Origin: Burkholderiaceae bacterium | Lineage (GTDB): Bacteria > Pseudomonadota > Gammaproteobacteria > Burkholderiales > Burkholderiaceae_E | Length of the DNA: 64,000 nucleotides | Assembly (NCBI GenBank): GCA_021166725.1 | Contig: JAJPES010000063.1 | Location: 1-64,000, forward strand | Reading direction: 5' to 3' | Shown: piece after piece, positions 45,203 through 55,120 of the stretch | Numbering within the stretch: the first letter of the stretch is position 1 | How the letters are laid out: each line of letters starts with the position of its first letter | Made by a program: the position numbers and the translations under genes | The notes under the pieces: generated by a model | Databases searched by the model: none | Told to the model about the DNA's origin: nothing | The model's input: the letters and a program-made list of their open reading frames with translations, nothing else

Positions 45203-47286
45203 AGTCCGACAGCCTCCTGGAGGTCTTCGAGGAGGAATCCGCCGAGAGGGTCGACTTCGAGCTGGAAGCCGCGGGGCACGAAGAGCGTCGTCGTGCGCTT
45301 CTCGACGATCGCCGGGCCGTCGATGCGGTTGCCGCAGCGAAGATGCTCGCCGTCGTATACGGGCGTGTCGGCGAAAGCATCCGCTTCGGGCTGCCAGACC
45401 GTGCGCCTTCCCTTCAGCGCGTGCTCCGCGTTCGGGTCGCTGCGTGCCTCGCGCTGCTGCGGCGGCTTGTCGGTCTCGCCGATCGCCGCCACGCGCAGGC
45501 TGATCAGTTCGACCGGGGTGGCTTCCTCGCGCAGCGCGTAGCCATAGAGCCGGTCGTGGCGATCGTGGAAGGCTTCGCGCACCGCTGCCCAGTGGCCCCC
45601 GCGGACCGTGTCGAGCCCGGTCTCGACCGAAACCTCGTGGTACTGGCCCAGGTAGCGCAGGTCCAGCGAGAGCACGAAGCGGCGACGTTCCGCGGCGACG
45701 CCTTCGGCGGCGAGCGCCGACGATGCCTCGTCGAGCATCGCGTCGACGAGCGCGACGAGCGGCGCCGGATCGGTGCCGTCGGCGAGCGTCAGCGCGAGGC
45801 TGCGCACGAAGTCGTGCTTCAGGTCGCTGCGCAGCATTCCCGAGGCGCAGAAGATCGATGCCTCGCGCGGCACCAGCACGCGTGCGATGCCCAGTTCGCG
45901 CGCGATCATCGCGGCGTGGATCGCCCCGGCACCCCCTGCGCAGACGAGCGGAAACTCGCGCGGATCTACGCCCTTCTGCACGGAGATCTCGCGGATCGCC
46001 GATGCCATGTTCACGTTCATCACGTGGTACATGCCCGCTGCGGCGCGTGTCGCATCCATCGCGAGCGGTTGCGCGATCTCGCGTTCGATCGCTTCGCGCG
46101 CTGCGCCGGCGTCGAGTCGAAGGCGGCCGCCGGCGAAGAAGTCCGCGGACAGGTAGCCGAGCAGCAGGTTCGCGTCGCTGCACGTGGCTTGCGTGCCTCC
46201 ACGCCCGTAGCAAGCCGGCCCGGGATCGGCTCCGGCGCTCGCCGGACCCATGCGCAGCAGGCCGTGGTCGATCCACCCGATCGAGCCGCCGCCCGCGCCG
46301 ATCGTCGCGATGTCCATCGACGGCAGCGCGAGCGCGAAGCGGTTCACCGTCGCGGAGTTGGTGATCGAAGGTGCGCCTTCGATCACCAGCGCGGCATCGA
46401 AACTCGTGCCGCCCATGTCGACCGTGATGAATCGGTCGCTGCGGTGCGGCTCGATCGCGGCAAGCCCGGCAGTGGGGGCGGCGGCCGGACCCGACAGCAG
46501 GGTCGAGGCGGCCAGTTCGGCGACGGCCTGCGCCGAAGTCACGCCTCCGTTGGACTGCATCACGCGAAGCACGCCGGCAAATCCCGCGTCGGCGAGCCGG
46601 CGCCGGAGGTTGTCCAGGTAGCGGCGCAGGATCGGCCCGACCGCCGCATTGAGCACCGTCGTGCTCGTGCGCTCGTAATAGCGCAGCTGCGGAAGCACGC
46701 GGGCGGAAACCGACAGGTAGGCCGAGGGCAGGCGCTGCGCGACGAGGCGGGCGGCGGCCTCTTCGTGTTCCTGGTTCGCGTAGGCGTGCAGGAAGCAGAT
46801 CGCCACCGCTTCGACCCGCTGTGCGGCGAAGTGTTCGATGGCGCGCTCCACGTCGTCGAGCGACAGCGGTTCGATCTCGCTGCCGTCTACGGCGATCCGC
46901 CCGCGCACGGGCAGGCGCAGGCGGCGCGGCACGAGCGGCGCCGGCGCGGCGAACTTGTTGTCGTAGAACGCTTCGCGCACGCCGCGCCGCATCTGCAGCG
47001 CATCGCGGAACCCCCAGGTGGTCAACAGGCCCGTCTTCGCGGTGCGCCCGGTAAGCACGGCGTTCGTCGTCACCGTCGTTCCGTGCACGACGAGGTCGAC
47101 CTGGCCGAGGAAGCCGTCGAGCCGTTGTTCCTCGGCTTCGGCGAGCTCCGCGAGTCCCTGCACCACTGCACGCGACGGGTCGTCCGGAGTGGACAGGACC
47201 TTGTGTGCGCGTGTCTTGCCGTTCGCGTCGAGGAACAGGTAATCGGTGAAGGTGCCGCCGACGTCGATGCCGATCCGATAGCCCAT
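45181..47286 (-). CDS. hyuA: Hydantoinase A / oxoprolinase A-type subunit
   Basis: A 701-residue HyuA-family subunit with the actin-like ATPase fold: GIDVGGTFTD at residues 6-15 (phosphate 1), VHGTTVTTNAVL, DMGGTSFDAALV near 300 (phosphate 2), GAGGGSIGWID, and CAGGAGAIHA. It hydrolyses ATP to activate a cyclic amide or ketone for HyuB. The last eleven codons lie in a dispersed repeat. Divergent from the TetR gene; the 97-base gap holds palindromic sequence. Likely controlled by that regulator. Confidence 0.9.
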   Translation of the reverse strand: MGYRIGIDVGGTFTDYLFLDANGKTRAHKVLSTPDDPSRAVVQGLAELAEAEEQRLDGFLGQVDLVVHGTTVTTNAVLTGRTAKTGLLTTWGFRDALQMRRGVREAFYDNKFAAPAPLVPRRLRLPVRGRIAVDGSEIEPLSLDDVERAIEHFAAQRVEAVAICFLHAYANQEHEEAAARLVAQRLPSAYLSVSARVLPQLRYYERTSTTVLNAAVGPILRRYLDNLRRRLADAGFAGVLRVMQSNGGVTSAQAVAELAASTLLSGPAAAPTAGLAAIEPHRSDRFITVDMGGTSFDAALVIEGAPSITNSATVNRFALALPSMDIATIGAGGGSIGWIDHGLLRMGPASAGADPGPACYGRGGTQATCSDANLLLGYLSADFFAGGRLRLDAGAAREAIEREIAQPLAMDATRAAAGMYHVMNVNMASAIREISVQKGVDPREFPLVCAGGAGAIHAAMIARELGIARVLVPREASIFCASGMLRSDLKHDFVRSLALTLADGTDPAPLVALVDAMLDEASSALAAEGVAAERRRFVLSLDLRYLGQYHEVSVETGLDTVRGGHWAAVREAFHDRHDRLYGYALREEATPVELISLRVAAIGETDKPPQQREARSDPNAEHALKGRRTVWQPEADAFADTPVYDGEHLRCGNRIDGPAIVEKRTTTLFVPRGFQLEVDPLGGFLLEDLQEAVGLWTETQR
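45195..45218. repeat. Dispersed repeat, copy C (core only)
   Basis: All 24 bases match 18881-18904 of copy B. Here the repeat is inside coding DNA: on the minus strand it encodes the end of HyuA (EAVGLWTE) and provides an AGGAGG and an in-frame ATG for HyuB. Neither the second arm nor the other parts of the element are present. Confidence 0.75.
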
Positions 47287-47315
47287 GCGAGTCCCGTCGA
47301 TGCGCTTTCCGACGA

Positions 47316-47343
47316 TGGTACTGAAACTGACGATTTGGTACCA
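47316..47343. promoter_or_regulatory. Candidate TetR operator between hyuA and tetR-type gene
   Basis: Inverted arms TGGTAC (47316-47321) and GTACCA (47338-47343) with the 8-base perfect palindrome TGGTACCA at 47336-47343. The location between the divergent regulator and hyuA genes fits an autoregulatory operator. No experimental basis. Confidence 0.45.
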
Positions 47344-47383
47344 GTCCTTCTTTTTGCGATGCCTCGCCGCTATCCTGCGTGCC

Positions 47384-47968
47384 GTGCCCGATTCGCGCCG
47401 CGCTCGCCCGACCACGCCGAGGCAGGAGCTATTGCTCGATGCCCTCGAGAACCTGTTCCTCGACGAGGGATTCCGCGAGGTCACGGTCGCCGCGCTCGCG
47501 AAACGCCTGCGCTGCTCGCGTCGAAGCTTCTACGAACTGGCTCCGAGCAAGGAAGCATTGTTCCTGCGCGTGTTCGATCGCTACCTGAAGCGCTTGCGCG
47601 AGGCGGGACGACATGGCGCGCACGGCCTGCCGGCGCAGGAGGCGATCGTCGCCTACCTCGCTCCCGCGCTCGACGCAGCGCGCAAGCTTTCGACGCGCCT
47701 GATGGGCGATGTGCAGTCGTACCCGCCGGCGCGCGCGCTGTGGGAACGGCATACACGCGAGCGGATGACCGGACTGCAGGTGCTCATCGACGACTGCGTG
47801 CGGACCAACGTGTTTCGCGGCGTCGATCCGTACCTCGTGGCCGAGGTGATGAGCGCGTCGCTGCGCCGCATCGGCGAGCCGGATTTCCTGACGAAGGCGG
47901 GACTCAGCTATCGCGACGCCGTGCAGGAGTTGTACGGCCTGCTGCTGCGTGGACTGCAGGCGCGCTGA
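47384..47968 (+). CDS. TetR/AcrR-family transcriptional regulator
   Basis: A 194-residue regulator. The N-terminal helix-turn-helix is LLDALENLFLDEGFREVTVAALAKRLRCSRRSFYELAPSKEALFL in sense, with YELAPSKEALF as the recognisable TetR signature. The C-terminal part is an all-helical ligand domain. GTG at 47384 is preferred because the open frame upstream extends into the divergent hyuA region and reads as non-family sequence. It probably controls hyuA and the operon below, with a ligand related to that pathway. Confidence 0.8.
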   Translation: MPDSRRARPTTPRQELLLDALENLFLDEGFREVTVAALAKRLRCSRRSFYELAPSKEALFLRVFDRYLKRLREAGRHGAHGLPAQEAIVAYLAPALDAARKLSTRLMGDVQSYPPARALWERHTRERMTGLQVLIDDCVRTNVFRGVDPYLVAEVMSASLRRIGEPDFLTKAGLSYRDAVQELYGLLLRGLQAR

Positions 47969-48026
47969 GTCGCGGTTCGTGCAATCATCGACCACTGCAA
48001 CGGGAACGAGGAAAGGGAAGGCTGCG

Positions 48027-48773
48027 ATGGACGCGGGACTCTTCGATTCGATGCTGGCCGAACGCGCTGCAGGGCGGCCTTTCGCCGTCGTCACCTGCCT
48101 GCGCGACGGCGCCCAGGCGCTCGTCTGCGAAGACGCCGTGCGCGGCAACCTCGTCCTCGACGCTGCGCAACTCGACGAGACGCGCCGGCGCACGCTCGCC
48201 GACCGCAGCGGCGCACTCGATGCCGCCGACGAGCCGATGTTCGTGCGCTGCCACGCCCGCCCGCCGCGGCTCGTCGTCGTCGGCGCGGTGCACATCACGC
48301 AGGCGCTCGCGCCGATGGCGGCGATGGCCGGTTTCGAGGTTCACGTGATCGACCCGCGTCGCGCCTTCGCCGCTGCCGAGCGGCTGCCCGGCGTCAGTGT
48401 CAGCACCGAGTGGCCGGCCGAGGGGATCGAGCGCATCGGCATCGATGCGCGTACCGCGGTCGTCACGCTGTCGCACGACCCGAAGCTCGATGACCCCGCG
48501 CTGATCGCTGCGCTGCGCAGCCGCGCGTTCTACATCGGTGCGCTGGGCAGCACGCGCACGCACGCCAAACGCGTGGCGCGCCTGACCGAGGCGGGACTGG
48601 GCGATGCGATCGCACGCATCCACGCGCCGGTCGGCCTGGACCTCGGCGGCCGTGCACCGGTGGAGATCGCGGTGGCGATCGTCGCGCAGCTCATCCGCGC
48701 GCGCTACGCGACGCCGGCCGGCGAGCCGGCGCAGGACCAGGCCTGCGCGGCAGGCTCGGTGCGAGCAGCATAG
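48027..48773 (+). CDS. XdhC/CoxI-family maturation protein (Rossmann-domain type)
   Basis: A 248-residue protein whose C-terminal two-thirds is the XdhC Rossmann domain: PRLVVVGAVHITQALAPMAAMAGFEVHVIDPRRAF, then TLSHDPKLDDPAL, FYIGALGSTRTHAKR and IHAPVGLDLGGRAPVEIAVAI. XdhC proteins insert sulfurated molybdenum cofactor into xanthine dehydrogenase-type enzymes. The N-terminal region is short and lacks the CoxI signature GCVE, which is instead found fused to MeaB at 37131-38321; the two may be complementary. AAGGGAAGG precedes ATG 48027. Its 3' end overlaps convergent nnrS by 83 bases. Confidence 0.85.
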   Translation: MDAGLFDSMLAERAAGRPFAVVTCLRDGAQALVCEDAVRGNLVLDAAQLDETRRRTLADRSGALDAADEPMFVRCHARPPRLVVVGAVHITQALAPMAAMAGFEVHVIDPRRAFAAAERLPGVSVSTEWPAEGIERIGIDARTAVVTLSHDPKLDDPALIAALRSRAFYIGALGSTRTHAKRVARLTEAGLGDAIARIHAPVGLDLGGRAPVEIAVAIVAQLIRARYATPAGEPAQDQACAAGSVRAA

Positions 48774-49908
48774 GTCCGCAGCAGGCCAGCCAGGCCGCGA
48801 AGGCGAGCGCCCACAGCAACGCGGACAGCGCCACCGGCGCATTGCCCAGCGCGTGCACGCTCGCCGCCAGCCGCAGCAGCGCTGCAGCGAACATCGTCGC
48901 GCCGGCGACGGCGATCAGCGGTGACGCGCCGAGCGGTCGGCCGGTATGCCGCAGCACGACGCGCGTCATCAGGCCGAGCATCATCATGCCGAGCGCGCCC
49001 ACGGTGAACGCGTGCACCCAGGCATCGGCCGGAACGAGACCGCCGAGCGCAGCGGCGGCGCGCAGCGCGAACGCCGCGACGAGCCACGCGAAGCCCAGGT
49101 TCATCGCAAGCACGATCCGGTCTTCGCTGGCGCGCCAGCCGCGCCAGCGCACTACGCGCCAGCCGTGCACGAGCGTGCAGGCGAGGGCGGCGGCTCCGAC
49201 CCAGGCGTCGGGCGCACCGGACAGGTCGAGTGCAGCGAGCGCGACGACGAGCGCGACGGCCACGGCTTCGAGTGCGGGCACGAACGGAGCCTGGTCTCCC
49301 CGGCCGTGTTCGCGCAGGACGTTCCCGGTGAACACCGGCGTGAACAGGCCGCCGACGAGCACGTAGAGCACGACGATCGCGTAGACCGCCGCCTGCGCTG
49401 TCGCCCGCGTGGCGCCGGTGCCGGAAGCATCGACCAAGCCGTGCGCCGCGAACTGCGCGGCGAACAGCGCGGCCAGCACGGGCAGCAGCAGAAGGTAGCG
49501 CCGGTTCGTCACCCGCAGCAGGCGCGGCGCCACGACGGCCAGGAGTGCGGGAACGAACAGCAACTCGACGAGCGCGATCGACGCGATGCCGCAGGCCGAC
49601 GCGAGCCAGACGCCGGCGCGCCCGGCGATCCACAGCGCGGAGAGCAGCGCGAGCGGCAAGCCGTGTACTTCGTCGATGCCCGCCCAACTCGGCAGGGCGG
49701 TGAGAACGACGCCGGCGACGATCGCGGTCGCGAAGCCGAAGAGCATTTCGCGGGCATGCCACGATCGCGCGGCGAACGCGGGCCAGGGCACTGCATCGGG
49801 CGCCGCGAGCGCAAACGCCCACGCGAGCATCAGCGCCGCCCCGTAGCCGACGCCGAGCAGGAAGAAGGGGCGAAAGCCGCTCGCCCAGAGCGGCGTCGCG
49901 AAGCGCAT
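48691..49908 (-). CDS. NnrS family heme- and copper-containing membrane protein
   Basis: A 405-residue polytopic protein with about twelve hydrophobic segments. The opening PLWASGFRPFFLLGVGYGAALML and the later HAREMLFGFATAIVAGVVLTA and HAFTVGALGMMMLGLMTRVVLRHTGRPL are NnrS hallmarks, including the histidines thought to bind heme. NnrS reduces nitric-oxide stress. No denitrification genes are near. The first gene downstream of the ABC binding-protein gene on the same strand (71-base gap). Confidence 0.88.
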   Translation of the reverse strand: MRFATPLWASGFRPFFLLGVGYGAALMLAWAFALAAPDAVPWPAFAARSWHAREMLFGFATAIVAGVVLTALPSWAGIDEVHGLPLALLSALWIAGRAGVWLASACGIASIALVELLFVPALLAVVAPRLLRVTNRRYLLLLPVLAALFAAQFAAHGLVDASGTGATRATAQAAVYAIVVLYVLVGGLFTPVFTGNVLREHGRGDQAPFVPALEAVAVALVVALAALDLSGAPDAWVGAAALACTLVHGWRVVRWRGWRASEDRIVLAMNLGFAWLVAAFALRAAAALGGLVPADAWVHAFTVGALGMMMLGLMTRVVLRHTGRPLGASPLIAVAGATMFAAALLRLAASVHALGNAPVALSALLWALAFAAWLACCGPMLLAPSLPRRPGPAPARRPASRSARG

Positions 49909-49979
49909 CTACAACGCGGCAACGCGCGGGCGATCGCGACGGCGCGCAGCGCGTCGCCGACGATGCCCGGCGAGCCGGA

Positions 49980-51131
49980 TCAATCCTTCACCAGCGAGAA
50001 CTTGCCGTTCTTGACGGTGAGCAGCACGCGTCCACGCTTGTCGTAGCCGGAGTGATCCTGCGCCGACATGTTGACGACGCCCTGCGCGGTGACGAGGTCG
50101 TGCGTGTTCTCGAGCGCATCGCGCAGTGCCGCGCGGAACTCGGGCGTGCCCGGCTTCGCCTTCTTCGCGGCTTCGGGAATCGCGTGCTGCAGCAGCATGC
50201 CCGCGTCGTGCACGCCGGCGCCGAAGATCGGCGGACGCTGGCCGAACTGCTTCTCGTATTGCGTCACGTACTCGAGCGCGACCTTTTTGGTCGGCACGCT
50301 GTCGGGGATTTCGTCCAGCACGAGCAGCAGCGGACCGACGATCAGCGCGCCCTCGACCTTCTTGCCGCCGATCTGGATGAATGCGCCCGATGCCGAGCCG
50401 TGCGTGTGGAAGATCGGTCCCTTGTAGCCGGAATCGACGAGCTGCATGTGCGGCAACGCCGCGCCTGCGGCGACGCCGGCCACCATCACCGCGTCGGGCT
50501 TCGCCGCGATCAGCTTGAGCACCTGGCCGGTCACGCTGGTGTCCTGGCGCGAGTAGCTCTCGTTGGCGACGATCTTCAGCCCGGCTTTCTCGGCCATCGG
50601 CGCGAAGACCTTGTACCAGTTCTCGCCGTACGGGTCGTTGTAGCCGATGAAGCCCACCGTCTTGATGCCGCGCGCCTTCATCGCCTCGACCAGCCCGTCG
50701 GCGATCACGTCGTCGTTGGGGTGCGTCTTGTAGGCCCAGCGCTTGTTGTCGTCCATCGGCAGCACGACCGCGCTCGTGCCCACCGGCGCGAGCATCGGCG
50801 TCTTCGCCTCGGCGACGAACTGCAGCACGGCCATCGCGTTGGGCGAACCCGACGGGCCGATGATCGCGTCCACCTTGTCCTCGGCGAGCAGCTTCTTCGT
50901 GAGCTGGACGGTCTGCGTCGAATCGCTCGCGTCGTCGTACGATACGTATTCGACGCCCACGTCGCCGACCTTGCGCGGCAGCAGCGCCACCGAGTTCTTC
51001 TGCGGGATGCCGACGAACGCGGTCGGTCCGGTTCCCGACGTGATCACGCCGATCTTCACCTGTGCCTGCACCGGCACGGACGCTGCCAGCAGCGCGCCCG
51101 CCAGTGCCCATCCGAGACTGCGAAACTTCAT
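49980..51131 (-). CDS. Branched-chain-type ABC transporter substrate-binding protein
   Basis: A 383-residue periplasmic protein with a signal peptide over residues 1-23 (ending VPVQAQ). Leu/Ile/Val-binding fold: VKIGVITSGTGPTAFVG, DDASDSTQTVQLTKKLLAEDKVDAIIGPSGSPNAMAV and GFIGYNDPYGENWYKVF. In catabolic clusters these proteins often bind aromatic or dicarboxylic acids and not amino acids. AAGGAGG precedes ATG 51131. It is the last gene of the livH-livMG-binding protein cluster and resembles the one at 61904-63052. Confidence 0.9.
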   Translation of the reverse strand: MKFRSLGWALAGALLAASVPVQAQVKIGVITSGTGPTAFVGIPQKNSVALLPRKVGDVGVEYVSYDDASDSTQTVQLTKKLLAEDKVDAIIGPSGSPNAMAVLQFVAEAKTPMLAPVGTSAVVLPMDDNKRWAYKTHPNDDVIADGLVEAMKARGIKTVGFIGYNDPYGENWYKVFAPMAEKAGLKIVANESYSRQDTSVTGQVLKLIAAKPDAVMVAGVAAGAALPHMQLVDSGYKGPIFHTHGSASGAFIQIGGKKVEGALIVGPLLLVLDEIPDSVPTKKVALEYVTQYEKQFGQRPPIFGAGVHDAGMLLQHAIPEAAKKAKPGTPEFRAALRDALENTHDLVTAQGVVNMSAQDHSGYDKRGRVLLTVKNGKFSLVKD

Positions 51132-51228
51132 CGTTGCCTCCTTCCCCTCGGTCGAACTTCGATTCGAACACCGTGCGGCGATTGCCGCACCCAACTCGGG
51201 GCCTGCATCACAGGCCCTCGAAACCGTT

Positions 51229-53070
51229 TCAATCGATCCCGCCCAGATACGCCTCGAGTACCGCCGGGTCGTTCTGCACCTGCTCGGGCAAGCCCTCGGC
51301 GATCTTCTCGCCGAACTCCATTACCACAACGCGATCGGCCAGGCCCATGACGAACTCCATGTCGTGCTCGACGAGCAGCACGCCCATCCCGTCGGTACGC
51401 AGCCGTGCGAGCAGTTCGGCCAGTGCCTGTTTCTCACGATAGCGCAGGCCGGCAGCGGGTTCGTCGAGCAGCAGCAGGCACGGATCGGCGGCGAGCGCGC
51501 GTGCGATCTCGACCAGGCGCTGCTGCCCCAGTGCGAGGCTGCCTGCGGCTTCGAACATGCGCTCGCCCAGTCCGACGCGCTCGATCTGGCGCGCGGCCTC
51601 GGCGAGCAGGCGCCTTTCCTCGTCGCGCTCGGCATGCAGCGACGCGGCGACGACGCCGCGCGTGCCACGCAGGTGCGCACCGATCGCGACGTTCTCGAGC
51701 ACGCTCATCGCCGGCAGCAGGCGCACGTGCTGGAACGTGCGGCTCATGCCCAGCCGCGCGATGCGGCGCGCGCGCATCGCGTCGATGCGCCGGCCCAGGA
51801 AGCGCACCTCGCCGTCGGTCGGAGGGATCACTCCCGACAGGCAATCGAACAGTGTCGACTTGCCGGCGCCGTTCGGTCCGATCAGCGCGAGCACCTCGCC
51901 GGCGCGCACGTCGAGCGAGATGCGATGGTTCGCGACGAGTCCGCCGTAGCGCTTGCTCAGGTCGCGCACTTCGAGCAGCGTCGTTTCGTGCGCCGGCAGC
52001 GCGCGTTGTTGCAGCGGCGCACCCTGCGGAACCTCGCGTGCAGCGGCGCGCGTTCGCGGCGCGAACAGGCGCGCCAGGATCGGCCACAGTCCGTCGGGCG
52101 CACGATGCAGCACCAGCACCATCAGCACGCCGAACACGATCACCTCGAAATTGCCGGTCTGCCCCAGCAGTGCCGGCAGCAGGTCCTGCAGCCACTGCTT
52201 CAGGATCGTGATGAGACCGGCGCCGATGACCGCGCCCCATACGTGCGAGGCGCCGCCGATCACCGCCATGAACAGGTATTCGATGCCGAAGCCCAGGCTG
52301 AACGGCGTGGGGTTCACGAAGCGCTGCATGTGCGCGTACATCCAGCCCGACAGCGCCGCGAACAGCGCCGCGATCAGGAAGGCGACGATCTTCGCGCGCG
52401 CGGTGTCGATGCCCATCGATTCGGCCATCACCGCGCCGCCCTTGAGCGCGCGGATCGCACGGCCTTCGCGCGAATCGAGCAGGTTGCTGGTGATCCAGAT
52501 CGCGGCGAGCACGAGCGCCCAGATCAGGTAGTAGAAGCCGCGCGCGTCGCGCAACTGCACGCCGAACACCTCGAGCGCCGGAATGCCGGTGATGCCGGTG
52601 TGCCCGCCGAGGAACTGCAGGTTGCCGAACAGGAAGTACAGGCTGATGCCCCAGGCGATCGTCCCCAGCGGCAGGTAGTGTCCGGACAGGCGCAGCGTGA
52701 GCGCGCCCAGCATCCAGGCGACGACGAGCGTGAGCGCCAGGCCGAGCGCCAGGCCCGCCCAGGGCGAACCGGCTGCCCACGCCAGCCACGCGGGCGGCGA
52801 GGGCGTCGTCGTCAGCCAGGCGCTGGCGTAGGCGCCGATGCCGACGAATGCGGCCTGCCCGAAGGAAGTGAGGCCGGCCACGCCGGTGAGCAGAACCAGG
52901 CCGAGCGCGACGAGCGCGTACAGACCGATGTAGTCGAGCAGCGTGACGTGGAAGTCGGCGAGCACGAGCGGCGCCAGCGCGAGCAGCGCGACGAAGCCGC
53001 CGATCGTCGCCGCGCGCAACGGCAGCGCGCGCGATCGCGCGGGCTGCGTTCCGATCGCCGGCGCGCTCAC
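51229..53070 (-). CDS. Fused branched-chain-type ABC permease and ATPase (LivM-LivG)
   Basis: One 613-residue frame joins two proteins that are usually separate. Residues 1-340 are a LivM-type permease with about eight to ten membrane segments ([50 protein letters not shown]). A charged linker follows, and from about residue 365 there is a LivG-type ATPase with Walker [10 protein letters not shown], signature LALGQQR, Walker [11 protein letters not shown] and the C-terminal YLGG. Start is GTG 53070, overlapping the livH stop as GTGA. No livF is in this cluster; the only one in the window is at 58155. Confidence 0.92.
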   Translation of the reverse strand: MSAPAIGTQPARSRALPLRAATIGGFVALLALAPLVLADFHVTLLDYIGLYALVALGLVLLTGVAGLTSFGQAAFVGIGAYASAWLTTTPSPPAWLAWAAGSPWAGLALGLALTLVVAWMLGALTLRLSGHYLPLGTIAWGISLYFLFGNLQFLGGHTGITGIPALEVFGVQLRDARGFYYLIWALVLAAIWITSNLLDSREGRAIRALKGGAVMAESMGIDTARAKIVAFLIAALFAALSGWMYAHMQRFVNPTPFSLGFGIEYLFMAVIGGASHVWGAVIGAGLITILKQWLQDLLPALLGQTGNFEVIVFGVLMVLVLHRAPDGLWPILARLFAPRTRAAAREVPQGAPLQQRALPAHETTLLEVRDLSKRYGGLVANHRISLDVRAGEVLALIGPNGAGKSTLFDCLSGVIPPTDGEVRFLGRRIDAMRARRIARLGMSRTFQHVRLLPAMSVLENVAIGAHLRGTRGVVAASLHAERDEERRLLAEAARQIERVGLGERMFEAAGSLALGQQRLVEIARALAADPCLLLLDEPAAGLRYREKQALAELLARLRTDGMGVLLVEHDMEFVMGLADRVVVMEFGEKIAEGLPEQVQNDPAVLEAYLGGID

Positions 53071-54116
53071 TCGTCCTCTCCGGTGGCGCGCGACGTGAGC
53101 GAGCGCCACAGCAGCACCGGGATGATGACCGTGAAGACGATCACCTCCTTGTAGGCGGACGCCCAGAACGACGAGAACGATTCGAGCAGCCCGACCAGCA
53201 GCGCTCCGGCGGCCGCCAGCGGATAGCTCGCCAGGCCTCCGACGATCGCCGCGACGAAGCCCTTCAGGCCGAACAGGAAGCCGGTGTCGTAGTAGATCGT
53301 CGTGATCGGTGCGACCAGCACCCCGGAGAGCGCGCCGATCAGCGCCGCGAGGGCGAACGAGAGCTTGCCGGCGAGTACGGTGGAGATGCCCATCAGCCGC
53401 GCTCCCGCGCGGTTGATCGCCGTGGCGCGCAGCGCCTTGCCATAGAGCGTGCGCTCGAAGAACAGATAGAGCACCGCGATCAGCGCCAGAGAGGCGCCGA
53501 TCACCCACAACGTCTGCCCGTTCACGCCGATCGGACCGAGTTCGAAGCGTGCGTCCGAGAACGACGGCGTGCGCGTGCCCTCGGCGCCGAAGAAGAGCAG
53601 TCCGAGGCCGACCAGCGCGAGATGCACGGCGACAGCGACGATCAGCAACACGAGCACCGAAGCATGCGCGATCGGCTGGAACGCCAGCCGATAGATCATC
53701 GGACCGAGCGGGACGATCAGTGCGAGCGCGAGCGCCACCTGCAGCGGGAGCGCGAGCCGGGCGGGGTCGAAGGCGTAGAGCACGAGCGCCGCGAGTGCCG
53801 GATACGCGAGGTTCCAGCCGACGATCGACGCGATGCGCGCGTGCGCAGCGCCTTCGCGTGCACGCCGCCAGGCCATCACGCCGTCGACGATCGCCACCGC
53901 CACGCCGGCGCCGATCAGCAGCCATAGCGTGCCGGGCGTGCGGCCCGCCTGGAAGCTCGCCAGCGTGAGCGCGCCCATCGAGACGAACTCGCCCTGCGGA
54001 ATGTAGATGACGCGCGTGACCGCGAACAGCAGGACGAGCGCGAGCGCGAGCAGCGCGTAGATCGCGCCGTTGGTGATACCGTCCTGCGACAGCAGCAGTG
54101 CGATCTGCAGGTTCAT
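53067..54116 (-). CDS. Branched-chain-type ABC transporter permease (LivH)
   Basis: A 349-residue permease. [34 protein letters not shown] is the classic LivH opening; further on are [18 protein letters not shown], the coupling-loop segment, and [23 protein letters not shown]. About eight or nine membrane segments. Starts 27 bases from the divergent oxidoreductase gene, so both promoters must be within or near that gap. Overlaps livMG by four bases. Confidence 0.92.
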   Translation of the reverse strand: MNLQIALLLSQDGITNGAIYALLALALVLLFAVTRVIYIPQGEFVSMGALTLASFQAGRTPGTLWLLIGAGVAVAIVDGVMAWRRAREGAAHARIASIVGWNLAYPALAALVLYAFDPARLALPLQVALALALIVPLGPMIYRLAFQPIAHASVLVLLIVAVAVHLALVGLGLLFFGAEGTRTPSFSDARFELGPIGVNGQTLWVIGASLALIAVLYLFFERTLYGKALRATAINRAGARLMGISTVLAGKLSFALAALIGALSGVLVAPITTIYYDTGFLFGLKGFVAAIVGGLASYPLAAAGALLVGLLESFSSFWASAYKEVIVFTVIIPVLLWRSLTSRATGEDE

Positions 54117-54142
54117 GCGGCGACGATCCAAAGGAGCATGCG

Positions 54143-55087
54143 ATGAAGGCGGTGCGTGTTCACGCGTGGGGCGCAGCGCCGGTGGTGGAAACCGTGCCGG
54201 CGCCGATCGAGCGCGAAGGTCGCAGCATCGTGCGCATCGAGGCGGCAAGCGTCGGACACCTCGATCGCACGATCTGGCGCGGTGAGTTTCTTCGCCCGCC
54301 GATGCTGCCGTACGTGCCCGGCATCGAGGGCAGCGGCGTCGTCGAGCAGGGTGCAGCGCTCCCGGCCGGCACGCGCGTGTGGTTTCGCGGCGGCGGCCTC
54401 GGCACGCAGGAGGACGGCACCTGGCGGGAACGCTGCCCGGTGCCCGACACGATCCTCTCGCCGTTGCCCGACAGCGTGTCCTTCGATGCGGGCGCGAGCT
54501 TCTTCTCGCCGTGCACGTCGGCGTGGGTTGCGCTGCACGACGTGGGGGCGCTGCGCGCGGGCGATCGCGTGCTCGTCAGCGGCGCCAGCGGCGCCGTCGG
54601 CAGCGTCGCCTGCCAGCTCGCGCTGGGCGCCGGTGCGCGCGTCTTCGGCGCGGTGGGCAGCGCCGAGCGCATCGCGCAACTGGCGAAGGGCGTCGAACCG
54701 ATCGTGGTCGAGCGGGTCGCGCCGCGCACGCCGAACGACGTGCAGGCCGATCTGCTGATCGACACGGTGGGCGGCCCGATGCTCGCCGCACTGCTGCCCG
54801 TTGTCGCGGCCGGCGGGCGCGCGGTGCTCGTCGGCTATCTCGGCGGTGCGCAACTCTCGCTCGATCTCACGCGGTTCATCCAGCGCGATGTGTCCTTGCT
54901 GCCGTTGAACATGCTGCGTCGCGAAGCGGCGGGGCGTGCCGCGGCACCCGGGTTGCTCGCTCGCATCGCGGAGGGGTCGTTGCGCGTCGAGCGCCGTTGC
55001 TTCGACTTCGCCGATGCGGCGAAGGCGCTCGAATGGCTCGAGCGTCCCGATCACCGCGGACGCGCCGTGCTGCAATGGCACCGTTGA
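54143..55087 (+). CDS. Zinc-type alcohol dehydrogenase / quinone oxidoreductase family (MDR)
   Basis: A 314-residue medium-chain reductase: [21 protein letters not shown] at the start, [10 protein letters not shown], and the Rossmann motif [16 protein letters not shown] near residue 150. Zinc ligands of true alcohol dehydrogenases are missing, so it belongs with NADPH:quinone oxidoreductases or enoyl reductases. AAAGGAG lies six bases before ATG 54143. Read divergently from livH. Confidence 0.87.
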   Translation: MKAVRVHAWGAAPVVETVPAPIEREGRSIVRIEAASVGHLDRTIWRGEFLRPPMLPYVPGIEGSGVVEQGAALPAGTRVWFRGGGLGTQEDGTWRERCPVPDTILSPLPDSVSFDAGASFFSPCTSAWVALHDVGALRAGDRVLVSGASGAVGSVACQLALGAGARVFGAVGSAERIAQLAKGVEPIVVERVAPRTPNDVQADLLIDTVGGPMLAALLPVVAAGGRAVLVGYLGGAQLSLDLTRFIQRDVSLLPLNMLRREAAGRAAAPGLLARIAEGSLRVERRCFDFADAAKALEWLERPDHRGRAVLQWHR

Positions 55088-55120
55088 TCGTGCGGAAGTC
55101 GGAGACACCAGGTTCCCTGC

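Noticed and set aside
40872..47286. Reading the incomplete catalytic motifs as sequence errors
   Set aside because: The frames are intact over full length and the unusual residues sit in otherwise conserved motifs, so a subfamily trait is more likely.
45343..48348. 1001-codon plus-strand open frame across hyuA and the TetR gene
   Set aside because: Overlaps two well-supported genes in other frames and shows only shadow composition.
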